From Planktomarina temperata RCA23 (lineage in GTDB: Bacteria > Pseudomonadota > Alphaproteobacteria > Rhodobacterales > Rhodobacteraceae), in assembly GCF_000738435.1 (NCBI RefSeq), contig NZ_CP003984.1:3100001-3164000 (forward strand): a stretch of 64,000 nucleotides of DNA, given 5' to 3'. Under the pieces are notes generated by a model that saw only the letters and a program-made list of their open reading frames with translations, was not told the DNA's origin and made no database searches. Position 1 is the first letter of the stretch, and each line of letters starts with the position of its first letter. The translations under genes and the position numbers were made by a program. Below are positions 1 to 8,387 of the stretch, one piece after another.

Positions 1-696
1 CAAAGCACCTTTGAGCTGTGGGCCGCAGTCACATTTCAAGGATCCCAGAATATCCCCAGTGAAACATGCCGAATGCAAACGGGTTAAGACCGGTGCCGCC
101 CGATCGGGCGCGCCAATCTCAACCGCATAATGTTCATCCCCACCGCCATCTGGGCGAAACACATGCAAACGTCCCGCTTGACTAACCTCCAGTGGAAGTT
201 GCGCAGAAACCACATGCGCAAAGCCAGGCTCCAACAAGATATCCACCGGCAAATGCGTTAAACTGCTGAGCGGCTCGGGGCTGTGCACCGTGATCGCCAT
301 GGGCAAAAGATGCGCCGCTTTCAATAGCGCCACCGCAAGGCGTTGCCCATCAGCAGATCCGCCGCGCAGGGCTTGGAAGGGACCCTTCATCGGATAGCTA
401 AGGTCGAGAATGGGATCGGCCACCGCATGGCACCAGCGCGCATCGACCGACAGAGGCACAGAAATGCGCGCCACATCCCCGTCATATGCGTTGATCTTAA
501 GCGTATCGGCCCGCCACTTTGACAAAACCGCTTGCACCTCACCCAAAGCGCGCAGCGCCTCCAGCCGGTCTTGCGTCAAAGTCTCTGCCGCGCAGACCAC
601 AAGAGGCTGCGGCAAATCAATGACCACCGGCAGACCCATACGAAGATCGGTCAAAGCACGAGCGCGCAGCTCAACAGGAGAAGGTGATATACTCAT
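1..696 (-). CDS. ribA: GTP cyclohydrolase II-like protein RibA, 5' part (runs off the left edge)
   Basis: Reading leftward from ATG at 696-694, the frame stays open to base 1 (232 codons). The visible end contains RLHSACFTGDILGSLKCDCG, the zinc-binding region of GTP cyclohydrolase II (normally RLHSECFTGD..GSLRCDCG), which converts GTP to the first pyrimidine precursor of riboflavin. About 190 residues precede the catalytic domain, longer than E. coli RibA, as in several alphaproteobacterial versions with an extended N-terminal region. The conserved Glu of the SECFTGD motif reads Ala (SACFTGD), so activity is not certain. It is divergent from the response regulator at 840. The 3' end is outside the window. 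Confidence 0.8.
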   Translation of the reverse strand, partial: MSISPSPVELRARALTDLRMGLPVVIDLPQPLVVCAAETLTQDRLEALRALGEVQAVLSKWRADTLKINAYDGDVARISVPLSVDARWCHAVADPILDLSYPMKGPFQALRGGSADGQRLAVALLKAAHLLPMAITVHSPEPLSSLTHLPVDILLEPGFAHVVSAQLPLEVSQAGRLHVFRPDGGGDEHYAVEIGAPDRAAPVLTRLHSACFTGDILGSLKCDCGPQLKGAL

Positions 697-839
697 AGAA
701 CGTCCGATAGCCCTTTTTTCGGGTGAATTGAAACAATTCCTTCATTTATGACACGAGGTCGTGAGATCACTGTCGCAAATCTTGCAATAAAGCGCCCAAG
801 CGCGCAGGTATAGGCTATCCTATGAATTGGAGAGGTAGA

Positions 840-1526
840 ATGGCACAGCTTAAAAAAGTTCTTTTGATCGACGACGACGAAGATCTGAGAGAGGCTTTGA
901 GCGAGCAACTTCTTATGACGGAAGATTTTGATGTCTACGAGGGCAACAGCGGCGCGGCGGCTTTGGAAAAGGTCAAGCAGCAGAGTTACGATCTTTTGGT
1001 CTTGGATGTGGGTCTGCCGGACACAGATGGGCGTGAGCTGTGCCGATTGATCCGCAAACAGGGCGTTAAATGCCCCATCGTGATGCTCACCGGCCATGAT
1101 ACAGATTCCGACACGATTTTGGGTCTGGATGCCGGCGCCAATGACTATATCACCAAGCCCTTTAAATTTCCCGTACTTTTGGCCCGTATGCGCGCGCAGC
1201 TGCGCCAGCATGAGCAATCGGAAGATGCGATCTTCACCCTTGGGCCCTATACGTTCAAACCCTCAATCAAGATATTGGTCACCGCTGATGACAAGAAAAT
1301 TCGCCTGACCGAAAAAGAAACTAATATCTTAAAATTTCTATACCGCGCCACCGAAGATGTGGTGCCACGTGACATTCTTTTGCATGAAGTATGGGGCTAT
1401 AATGCCGGCGTCACGACCCATACGCTGGAAACCCATATTTATCGCCTGCGTCAGAAAATTGAACCCGATCCCGGCAAGGCCAGCATATTAATTACCGAAA
1501 ACGGCGGCTATCGCTTGTCAATGTGA
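840..1526 (+). CDS. OmpR/PhoB-family two-component response regulator
   Basis: Protein of 228 residues with an N-terminal receiver domain (acidic DDDED cluster at 11-15, predicted phospho-acceptor D56 in LDVGLP, conserved Lys in the ITKPFK motif near 106) and a C-terminal winged-helix DNA-binding domain (LTEKETNILKFL, then THTLETHIYRLRQKIE). ATG 840 is preferred over an in-frame ATG at 822 because GGAGAGG lies 4-10 bases before it and the protein then begins just before the first receiver strand. No histidine kinase is adjacent, so the signal is unknown. A strong hairpin terminator follows at 1588. Confidence 0.9.
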   Translation: MAQLKKVLLIDDDEDLREALSEQLLMTEDFDVYEGNSGAAALEKVKQQSYDLLVLDVGLPDTDGRELCRLIRKQGVKCPIVMLTGHDTDSDTILGLDAGANDYITKPFKFPVLLARMRAQLRQHEQSEDAIFTLGPYTFKPSIKILVTADDKKIRLTEKETNILKFLYRATEDVVPRDILLHEVWGYNAGVTTHTLETHIYRLRQKIEPDPGKASILITENGGYRLSM

Positions 1527-1587
1527 CCCCCTCCAATCCCCGGCGCCGGGGCATTATCGCAAGGCGTCTTTCCTCCCTCGACCTAAG

Positions 1588-1613
1588 CCCGGGCCCCGCG
1601 CCCGGGTTTTTTT
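1588..1613 (+). terminator. Rho-independent terminator after the response regulator gene
   Basis: A 7-bp GC-only stem (CCCGGGC 1588-1594 / GCCCGGG 1600-1606) with a 5-nt loop is followed by seven T residues (1607-1613). It lies 61 bases after the response regulator stop codon and is oriented to end that transcript before the convergent hpa genes. Confidence 0.9.
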
Positions 1614-1778
1614 GGTCTCCTCCAATCACCGTTATGACAAAGACCTCTGCATAACGCCATTTCAACACGAAAGGCCTGGGCGGATGCCTATGAACGGTAG
1701 TGAAATCACTCAAAATTTGAGCAATAACTATACATATCAGTATACCCAGACGGTGAATGCACCTGCCGAGGAGCTTGT

Positions 1779-2576
1779 TCAGGCAAAGCCAATGGATACC
1801 TGACCAAAGGCGCCAAAATCAGCAACAAATTCATCCTTTGGTCGCGCTTCAATCGGACGAATGAACGAGCCAGACAGAACAACATCGCCAGCGCGAATTT
1901 TCTGCCCATAGGCTTCAAGACGTTCGGACAGCCAAACGATTCCCATAACCGGATCGTTCAAAACACCCGCGCCAAGACCGGTCTCTTCAACCTCTCCATT
2001 GCGGCTACAAATCGCACCAGCCCAGCGCAGATCAAACGCGCTTGGATCATGACGTGCGCGGCCCAAGACGATACCCGCATTGGCCGCATTGTCGGAAATC
2101 GTATCAAAGATTTTACGGGTCTGCCCTGTGTGCGCATCGACGCGCTCAATCCGCGTGTCGAGAATCTCTAGCGAGGGGCAGACATAATCCGTCGCGGCCA
2201 GCACCTCATCGCGCCGCACGGCACCGTCCAAATCCGCTTTCATCACAAAGGCGATTTCTGCCTCGATGCGCGGCTGTATAAACCGCCTCGCTGGCACAGT
2301 CGCGCCATCTTCAAAATGCATATCATCAAACAAAATCCCACTGTCGGGGATATCAATATTCAAAGCATATTGCATCGCCTTGGACGTGAGGCCAATTTTC
2401 CAGCCAATCACCCGACGACCATCAGCAATCTTCAGCGCAACTAGGGCTTTTTGCACCGCATAGGCATCATCCATCGTCATCTCAGGATGGGCGCGGGTCA
2501 ACAGTCCAATTTGTTTATGGCTTTTTTCTGCCGCAAATAAGGCCTGCGCCGCCTGGGAAATCTCTGCCGGGGTCAT
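1779..2576 (-). CDS. hpaH: 2-oxo-hept-4-ene-1,7-dioate hydratase HpaH
   Basis: Protein of 265 residues of the hydratase/decarboxylase branch of the fumarylacetoacetate hydrolase superfamily. The N-terminal helix pattern (ALFAAEKSHKQIGLLT), the GWKIGLTSKAMQ segment and the acidic metal-binding stretch PRIEAEIAFVMKADL are typical of HpaH/MhpD enzymes. HpaH hydrates 2-oxo-hept-4-ene-1,7-dioate in the meta-cleavage pathway of homoprotocatechuate. Its ATG overlaps the stop of the upstream FAH-family gene by 4 bases, so the genes are translationally coupled. Assignment to HpaH over MhpD rests on the neighbouring hpaF, hpaR and hpaB. Confidence 0.88.
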   Translation of the reverse strand: MTPAEISQAAQALFAAEKSHKQIGLLTRAHPEMTMDDAYAVQKALVALKIADGRRVIGWKIGLTSKAMQYALNIDIPDSGILFDDMHFEDGATVPARRFIQPRIEAEIAFVMKADLDGAVRRDEVLAATDYVCPSLEILDTRIERVDAHTGQTRKIFDTISDNAANAGIVLGRARHDPSAFDLRWAGAICSRNGEVEETGLGAGVLNDPVMGIVWLSERLEAYGQKIRAGDVVLSGSFIRPIEARPKDEFVADFGAFGQVSIGFA

Positions 2577-3430
2577 GTCTCATCCTCGACAGAATTGCGC
2601 AGGGTGCCAAGACCGTCCGCGTGAACTTCAACCACATCACCGGGTTTGAGAAAAATTGGAGGATCAAACCGCGCGCCGGCGCCGGTCGGGGTTCCGGTGA
2701 CAATAATATCACCGGGCATCAAAGTGGTGAATGTTGAGATATATTCGATTTGACGGCGGATGGGAAAAATCATGCGGCTGGTACGATCGTCTTGGCGCAG
2801 CTCCCCGTTGACATGGGTGGTGATGCGGACATCGTCCAACTGCGCGGCATCCTCAAAAGGCACCAACCACGGGCCCATAGCCCCAGACCTGTCCCAATTC
2901 TTACCCTGCGTGACATTGAATTTCGCATGGCGCACCCAATCTCGGATTGTCCCCTCGTTGCAAAGGGTCAGGGCGGCAATGTGATCATAAGCATCTGCTT
3001 GAGAAATGCGGCGTCCGGCCTTGCCAATGACAATGGCAATTTCGCCCTCATAATCGAGTTGATGCGACTCTGGTGGACGGACCAAGGCCTCTTCATGTCC
3101 GACAAAACCACGGGCAAACCGTGGGAAGAGTGACATATTCGCAGGTGCCTGGCTGCCGTCTTTATATTCCGCATTGCGGTCTGGGAAATTGACCCCGACA
3201 CAAATGATCTTCTCACCGCCCGCCTCGGGCATGTCATAGGTGAAGCTGCCAAAATCATGGGTAACAGAGGCCCCCTCTGCCGCTTGCGCCAGCTGCGGCA
3301 GGGCCTGCGCGCGGATCACCTCTGTCAAAGTCGCCCATTGTGGGAAGTTCGGCGATAAAGCAATGAAACCAGCCTCCGTCACAGCGCCATACAGTGCCTC
3401 ACCCGCCGCGCGAATGGATGCAAATTTCAT
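2573..3430 (-). CDS. Fumarylacetoacetate hydrolase family protein, HpaG-like isomerase/decarboxylase
   Basis: Protein of 285 residues with a short N-terminal domain and a C-terminal FAH fold: the metal-binding motif LDYEGEIAIVIGKAGRRIS, the DxxxR-type segment GTIRDWVRH and the PGDIIVTGTPTGAG glycine-rich loop. In an hpa operon the expected role is decarboxylation of 5-oxo-pent-3-ene-1,2,5-tricarboxylate and isomerisation of 2-hydroxyhepta-2,4-dienedioate. HpaG of enterobacteria is a two-domain fusion; this is a single-domain protein, so a related FAH-family substrate cannot be excluded. It sits between hpaF and hpaH with 4-base overlaps on both sides. Confidence 0.82.
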   Translation of the reverse strand: MKFASIRAAGEALYGAVTEAGFIALSPNFPQWATLTEVIRAQALPQLAQAAEGASVTHDFGSFTYDMPEAGGEKIICVGVNFPDRNAEYKDGSQAPANMSLFPRFARGFVGHEEALVRPPESHQLDYEGEIAIVIGKAGRRISQADAYDHIAALTLCNEGTIRDWVRHAKFNVTQGKNWDRSGAMGPWLVPFEDAAQLDDVRITTHVNGELRQDDRTSRMIFPIRRQIEYISTFTTLMPGDIIVTGTPTGAGARFDPPIFLKPGDVVEVHADGLGTLRNSVEDET

Positions 3431-3834
3431 GAGTTTTCTCCTTTGACAGATGGCGCATTGATCCGCGCATGGATGCTGTTGGTTTTCCAGCTGAAGGGCT
3501 TGGAAATTGTCACAATTTCCAAAGACAGCGCAAAATAGGGATCCGCCAACAGCGGTGCAAAAACCGCCTCCGCACGCGCCATTAAGAACGCGCCAACCTC
3601 AGATTTGGTCGCATCACTGCGCCCCTCCCCCATGCGTAGGACCATATCCACAAAGGCATTCTTGGAATGCCCATCGGCGACGCAATACTGCGGCATCGGA
3701 TGCGCCCGTACCCGAATGCCCGCCAGAGGAAACACACCGGTTTGCTGCATGGCAACACTCATGACAGAACAAAATTCTTTCATATCAACGTCATGATCTA
3801 AATTTTGCGAATATTGAACGGTCAGATGTGGCAT
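3427..3834 (-). CDS. hpaF: 5-carboxymethyl-2-hydroxymuconate delta-isomerase HpaF
   Basis: Protein of 135 residues starting MPHLTVQYSQNL. After Met removal the N-terminal Pro is the catalytic base of the tautomerase (4-oxalocrotonate tautomerase) superfamily, and the length fits the CHMI/HpaF group. It isomerises 5-carboxymethyl-2-hydroxymuconate in homoprotocatechuate degradation. It is first of three overlapping minus-strand genes (hpaF, FAH-family gene, hpaH) and is divergent from hpaR, with which it shares a control region of about 170 bases. Confidence 0.88.
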   Translation of the reverse strand: MPHLTVQYSQNLDHDVDMKEFCSVMSVAMQQTGVFPLAGIRVRAHPMPQYCVADGHSKNAFVDMVLRMGEGRSDATKSEVGAFLMARAEAVFAPLLADPYFALSLEIVTISKPFSWKTNSIHARINAPSVKGENS

Positions 3835-3981
3835 GGTGAATCCTTGGCAATCATGATGAAATCATCGCAGCCTGACTGAAAATAACAAGTGAGGAGTGCT
3901 CATTGATCTACAATTTTTGCATTTCACACCAGGTGAGCCGAGATTTTCTTGACAGAGCGGAGCATCTCTAATTAATTAATA

Positions 3982-3996
3982 TATGAATGATTCATA
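3982..3996. promoter_or_regulatory. Perfect palindrome in the hpaF/hpaR control region, candidate HpaR operator
   Basis: TATGAAT-G-ATTCATA is a perfect 7+1+7 palindrome ending 12 bases before the hpaR start codon and next to an AT-rich stretch. MarR-family regulators usually bind such short palindromes between divergent genes, so autoregulation of hpaR-hpaB, and possibly hpaF, is a reasonable inference. No binding evidence exists. Confidence 0.5.
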
Positions 3997-4008
3997 GATG
4001 AGTGGTAA

Positions 4009-4446
4009 ATGCCAAAATTTCTAGACAGCCTCCCAATGATCCTCAGCCGCTCCTTGGATCGGGTGATGCCAAGCTATCGGCGTCTATTTCAAGCCAATGA
4101 TCTGACGGATCAACAATGGCGGGTCCTCCGCGCGCTTTGGGAAAAACAGCATCTGACCTCAGCGCAAATCTCACAGATCACCCTCTTGCCCCCGCCCTCA
4201 TTGGTCGGAATTCTGGATCGGCTCGAGAAGAAAAACCTCATTGGGCGCCTGCGCTCGACCGAAGATCGCCGACATGTCCACATCATCCCCACCCAAAAGG
4301 GGCGCGCTTTGATGGAGCATATGATGCCCATGGTGGACCGCATTCATGACGATTTCATGCAGCGCGTGACAGCGGCTGAATGGGCTGAATTTAATCGAAT
4401 TTTGGAAAAATTATCGGAATCTACAGAGAAACGGAATTTGGCATGA
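4009..4446 (+). CDS. hpaR: MarR-family regulator of homoprotocatechuate degradation, HpaR
   Basis: Protein of 145 residues with a winged helix-turn-helix: LTDQQWRVLRALWEK, LTSAQISQITLLPPPSLVGI (recognition helix), and the wing LRSTEDRRHVHIIPTQKG. The start MPKFLDSLPMILSRSLDRVMP and this layout match HpaR, which represses hpa genes until an aromatic ligand binds. It overlaps hpaB by 4 bases (ATGA), so the regulator and the first pathway enzyme are co-transcribed. A palindromic site lies just upstream. Confidence 0.88.
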   Translation: MPKFLDSLPMILSRSLDRVMPSYRRLFQANDLTDQQWRVLRALWEKQHLTSAQISQITLLPPPSLVGILDRLEKKNLIGRLRSTEDRRHVHIIPTQKGRALMEHMMPMVDRIHDDFMQRVTAAEWAEFNRILEKLSESTEKRNLA

Positions 4447-5903
4447 AAAACGCTGGAATCAGAACCGGAGCGCAATATCTCGAGGGGCTGCGCGACGATC
4501 GTGAAATTTGGACGCGCGGGACGCGGGTCAAGGATGTGACAGCGGAGCCGGGCATGGGCGGCGGTGCGGCCTCTTTGGCGGGTTTTTTGGATCGGCAACA
4601 TGAAGCGGCCTACCGCGATATCGTGACCTATGAAGATGCCCAGGGCATTCGCTGCGCCATCTCCCATATGGTGCCCAAGTCCAAGGCCGATGTGGTGCAA
4701 CGCGGCCGCGCCTTTTATGAATGGGCCACATGGTCCAATGGCATGTTTGGCCGCACTCCAGATTACAAGAACGCCTCCGTTATGGCCTTTGCCCATGCCC
4801 CAGGATTTCTAGCACAGGGCAGCAAGGGACAGGCAGATTTCGTTCAAAATATGACCCGGTTCTATGATGAAGTCAGGCTGAATGATCGGGTGTTAACCCA
4901 TACTTTGGTGAACCCCTCTGTCTCACATGCGCAGGCCACCAGCGGTAAATTCGACGAAGAGGTTGCATTGCATGTGGTTAAAGAAACCGATGCTGGGATC
5001 ATCGTGAAAGGCGCAAGGCTTTTGGCCACTTTGGGGCCATTATCTGATGAGATCGAAGTCTTCCCCTCAACGCTGTTGCGGGCCGATGACAGCAATATTC
5101 CCTTTGCCTTCGCCTTTGCCATTCCCATCGCCACACCGGGTCTCAAGATGATCTGCCGGGACAGCTATGACCATGGTAAATCCCATTTCGATGCGCCCCT
5201 ATCGTCGCGCTATGAGGAGATGGATGCGGTGGTCATTTTTGACAATGTCTTGGTCCCCTGGGAGCGGGTGTTCATGTATGGTGAACCAAACCTATGCAAC
5301 CAGGCCTTCGCCCAAACCAATGCGGTGGTGCATATGGCGCATCAAGTGGCCTGTGGAAAGCTGGCCAAGGCGGAGTTCATGGTCGGCGTCATGTGCGCCA
5401 TTGCCAAGGCGACGGGCCGCGATAAGGATTTGGCCACCAAAGGCATGATTGCTGAAGTGATGTTGATGGCCGAAACCGTGCGCGCCCTGCTCTTTTCGGC
5501 AGAACAACAGGCCCATGAGGATCAATGGGGCAATTTCATTCCGCTGCGCGGCCCTTTAGACGCCTCGCGCAATCTCTTTCCCAAAATGTACCCGCGGATG
5601 GTGGAGATCCTGCAACTCTTAGGCTCCTCCTCCCTTATGGCGACGCCAACTGAGGCGGATTTCAGCAATGCCATGGCAGGCGACGTGGAAAAATATTTCC
5701 AACTGACCCATATGGACAGCCGCGACCGCGTTGGCCTGTATCGCCTGGCACATGACATCGCCGTCTCTGGCTTTGGCAATCGCCAAGCGCTTTATGAGCG
5801 CTTCTTCTTCGGCCCGCCGCAAATCATGAGTTCAGTCTATTTTGATGGCTATGACAAGGACAGTAAGATTGCCCGCGTTGAGGATCTTTTGGCACAGGCT
5901 TAA
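4443..5903 (+). CDS. hpaB: 4-hydroxyphenylacetate 3-monooxygenase, oxygenase subunit HpaB
   Basis: Protein of 486 residues, close to the usual length of the FADH2-dependent HpaB/HpaH oxygenase family. The N-terminal region has the family-specific ISHMVPKSKADVVQRGRAF segment and the centre has the FAD/substrate region (DAVVIFDNVLVPWERVFMYG). It hydroxylates 4-hydroxyphenylacetate to homoprotocatechuate with reduced flavin from a partner reductase (HpaC). No hpaC lies beside it, nor the ring-cleavage dioxygenase hpaD or dehydrogenase hpaE, so these must be elsewhere or replaced. It is convergent with the ABC ATPase gene, 22 bases away. Confidence 0.9.
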   Translation: MKNAGIRTGAQYLEGLRDDREIWTRGTRVKDVTAEPGMGGGAASLAGFLDRQHEAAYRDIVTYEDAQGIRCAISHMVPKSKADVVQRGRAFYEWATWSNGMFGRTPDYKNASVMAFAHAPGFLAQGSKGQADFVQNMTRFYDEVRLNDRVLTHTLVNPSVSHAQATSGKFDEEVALHVVKETDAGIIVKGARLLATLGPLSDEIEVFPSTLLRADDSNIPFAFAFAIPIATPGLKMICRDSYDHGKSHFDAPLSSRYEEMDAVVIFDNVLVPWERVFMYGEPNLCNQAFAQTNAVVHMAHQVACGKLAKAEFMVGVMCAIAKATGRDKDLATKGMIAEVMLMAETVRALLFSAEQQAHEDQWGNFIPLRGPLDASRNLFPKMYPRMVEILQLLGSSSLMATPTEADFSNAMAGDVEKYFQLTHMDSRDRVGLYRLAHDIAVSGFGNRQALYERFFFGPPQIMSSVYFDGYDKDSKIARVEDLLAQA

Positions 5904-5925
5904 AGCTTTTAACCCTGAGCCAATA

Positions 5926-6978
5926 TTAGCTGGACGAGCTATTGGCCTCGATGCGCAGACCTGAGCTTTGATCAAATAGGTGCAGAGCATCGCTTTGCGC
6001 CGTAAACCACATGGTCTCACCTTTTGCAGTTTTTGGCGGATGCTCCATTTTCACAATGAAGGCCTCGCCAGAGGCGCTCACCAAGTGCACCAAAGCATAT
6101 TCGCCCAATTGCTCCACCAGATCCAATGTACCACCAACAAGGGCCTTGGCTTCCGTGCAGCCTGTCAGATGCTCTGGGCGAATACCAATATGTGCACCAG
6201 TGGCCGCAGCTGGCAAAGACTTGCTGCCGTTTTTGGCCAAATCTGCCTGGGTGAAAAAATTCATCTTCGGACTGCCGATAAATTGCGCCACAAAAGCATT
6301 GGAGGGGTTACGATAGAGATCAATGGGAGAGCCAATCTGCTCCACCCGGCCCGCACGCATGACGACAATTTTGTCGGCGAGCGTCATAGCCTCAACCTGA
6401 TCATGGGTGACATAGATCATTGTGGACTTTAACCGCTCATGCAAACGGGCAATTTCCAAACGGGTCTGCACGCGCAAAGCGGCATCGAGATTGGACAGGG
6501 GCTCGTCAAACAAAAACACTTCGGGATCGCGAACAATTGCCCGGCCAATCGCCACGCGCTGACGCTGCCCGCCCGATAAGTTGCGCGGGCTGCGGTCGAG
6601 ATAATCGGTGATCTGCAGCACTTCGGCGGCTTCACGCACCCGGCGATCAATTTCCTTTGGCGGCGTTTTGGCCTGTTTGAGACCAAACGCCATATTGTTG
6701 AACACGGTCATATGCGGATAAAGCGCGTAGGATTGGAACACCATCGCCACGCCACGCTTGGCCGGCGCCACTTCATTTACAACTTTATCGCCAATGGAAA
6801 TTTCACCGGAAGTGACTTCTTCCAGCCCCGCAATCATCCGCAGCAAAGTCGACTTGCCACAGCCAGACGGCCCAACGAAGACAACAAATTCACCTTCTTC
6901 AACATCCAAGTCCACCCCATGCATGACCTGAAGATCACCATAAGATTTTTTCACGTCACGAATTTTTAGACTGGCCAT
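5926..6978 (-). CDS. smoK: ABC transporter ATPase for sorbitol/mannitol-type polyol uptake (SmoK-like)
   Basis: Protein of 350 residues with Walker A GPSGCGKST (36-44), Q-loop, signature LSGGQRQRVAIGRA, Walker B VFLFDEP and H-loop THDQVEAM, followed by the C-terminal MalK/UgpC-type TOBE domain with the GIRPEHL motif. It powers uptake with the two permeases and binding protein encoded upstream. The start at 6978 (MASLKIRDV) is chosen because the family begins there; an in-frame extension to 7119 lies within the mannitol dehydrogenase gene and lacks similarity. It overlaps that gene by 13 bases as the last gene of the operon. Confidence 0.9.
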   Translation of the reverse strand: MASLKIRDVKKSYGDLQVMHGVDLDVEEGEFVVFVGPSGCGKSTLLRMIAGLEEVTSGEISIGDKVVNEVAPAKRGVAMVFQSYALYPHMTVFNNMAFGLKQAKTPPKEIDRRVREAAEVLQITDYLDRSPRNLSGGQRQRVAIGRAIVRDPEVFLFDEPLSNLDAALRVQTRLEIARLHERLKSTMIYVTHDQVEAMTLADKIVVMRAGRVEQIGSPIDLYRNPSNAFVAQFIGSPKMNFFTQADLAKNGSKSLPAAATGAHIGIRPEHLTGCTEAKALVGGTLDLVEQLGEYALVHLVSASGEAFIVKMEHPPKTAKGETMWFTAQSDALHLFDQSSGLRIEANSSSS

Positions 6979-8387
6979 TTTTTTTCCATTTCTGTGATTG
7001 CAGCGATCAACGCTGGCGTAAATTCCGGGTGGTCTTGCGGCAGGGTGCCCCAAAGCGAAGCGGATCGCGCAAACCGATCGACTTGGCCCGCCTGCAACAG
7101 CTCGCGCAGATTGTCCCAATAGGGTTCCCCATATGCGATTGGCAGAGTTCCAGCCTCGATATGCTTACAAAAGACATACCAGCTCGCAATTGCGCGCAGA
7201 CCAGCGCGCGGCAAAATTCCCTGTTTCAGGCATCCCGCAAGGGTTGGATGAATGAAGATTGGGAATTTCAGATACCCATCCGCACAGATCCGCTCAACCG
7301 TGTCCCCGATGGACGCATTTTTGAACCGCATGATGATTTGATCAAGATAGAGGTTTTTGTCGAATGGCAGCGCCTCGACCAATGCGGGCAACACTTCGCC
7401 GCGTTCAAATTCTTCAAAATGTGCAAAAAGCTCCGGATCCGCCATCGCCTGATCAAAAGTGTGATGTCCAGCCAAAGCGCCCAAATACGCCAAGCAAGTG
7501 TGACCCCCATTGAGGATGCGAATTTTTGCTTCTTCATAGGGATCCACATTCTTAGTGAAGGTGACGCCCACCTGCGTGAGATCCGGCCGCGCGGCAGCGA
7601 AATGATCGTCCACTACCCATTGCGTGAAATCTTCAGCCATCACCGGTGCAAAGGGGTCAGGGCCAACGAGGGCCTCCACTTCGCTTTGCAAAGCCTGTGT
7701 GCTGCGCGGTGTGATCCGATCAACCATAGAGCAAGGAAATGTAACACAGCTGCGAACCCATTGGGCAAGATCCTCGGCTCCGATCAAATCAAGATAGGCA
7801 AAGAGGTTGCGCTTCAACATTTTGCCATTTCGCCGAATATTATCACAGCATAAAATCGAAATCCCGCCCAATCCGGCGGCTTGCCTGCGAGTTAAAGCGC
7901 GGGTCAAATATGCATAGATGGTGCACGGCGCACCGCCGCCTAACTCTGCAACTATGCTGGGATCCTCAGGGTTTAGCGCCCCGGTTTCGTCCATATAATA
8001 GCCGCTTTCGGTAACGGTGATCGTCACCATATGCACCGATGACCGCGCCAGAAGCGCTTCGGCTTCCTCAGTGTTATCCGCCCAGTCAGAAAATTTCACA
8101 TGCGACCGAACGCGGCGGAAATCTACATCCCCGCTGCTGGACATAGATTTGAGCACATAGCCACGGCTTGCCTCTTTAAGACCGGCAAAATTGGGCGATT
8201 CCGCAGCACGCAGATTGACCGCCGCGATGCCCCACCGCAGATCCCCCGTTTGATCCATGTAGTCATCGACATAAAGTGCCTGATGGGCCCGATGAAAGGC
8301 GCCAAAACCCAAATGCACGATGCCGATTTCGCAATCTGTGCGGTCATAACCTGTCTCAAATAAGGCCGGAGAAGACATTCGGTTCAT
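6966..8387 (-). CDS. mtlK: Mannitol 2-dehydrogenase-family polyol dehydrogenase
   Basis: Protein of 473 residues of the polyol-specific long-chain dehydrogenase family: N-terminal NAD-binding signature IGIVHLGFGAFHRAHQA (21-37) and the catalytic K-x4-N-x2-H signature in KIRILNGGH. It oxidises D-mannitol (and often D-arabitol or sorbitol) to the ketose in the cytoplasm. Encoded in the same operon as the polyol transporter, it catabolises the imported sugar alcohol. Its ATG overlaps the stop of the AraC-type gene by 4 bases. Substrate preference cannot be read from sequence; no short-chain sorbitol dehydrogenase gene (smoS) is present here. Confidence 0.9.
   Translation of the reverse strand: MNRMSSPALFETGYDRTDCEIGIVHLGFGAFHRAHQALYVDDYMDQTGDLRWGIAAVNLRAAESPNFAGLKEASRGYVLKSMSSSGDVDFRRVRSHVKFSDWADNTEEAEALLARSSVHMVTITVTESGYYMDETGALNPEDPSIVAELGGGAPCTIYAYLTRALTRRQAAGLGGISILCCDNIRRNGKMLKRNLFAYLDLIGAEDLAQWVRSCVTFPCSMVDRITPRSTQALQSEVEALVGPDPFAPVMAEDFTQWVVDDHFAAARPDLTQVGVTFTKNVDPYEEAKIRILNGGHTCLAYLGALAGHHTFDQAMADPELFAHFEEFERGEVLPALVEALPFDKNLYLDQIIMRFKNASIGDTVERICADGYLKFPIFIHPTLAGCLKQGILPRAGLRAIASWYVFCKHIEAGTLPIAYGEPYWDNLRELLQAGQVDRFARSASLWGTLPQDHPEFTPALIAAITEMEKKWPV

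Noticed and set aside
693-1217. Long minus-strand open frame opposite the response regulator
   Set aside because: It is wholly antisense to a clear receiver-domain gene, has no similarity or ribosome site, and is explained by codon bias.
1612-1803. Small plus-strand frame after the response regulator terminator
   Set aside because: It starts in the terminator T-run, overlaps the 3' end of hpaH and has no recognisable features. A short peptide from ATG 1684 or 1690 cannot be excluded.
7029-7853. Long plus-strand open frame of 274 codons within the mannitol dehydrogenase gene
   Set aside because: It is antisense to a well-conserved gene and encodes no family; a shadow frame.
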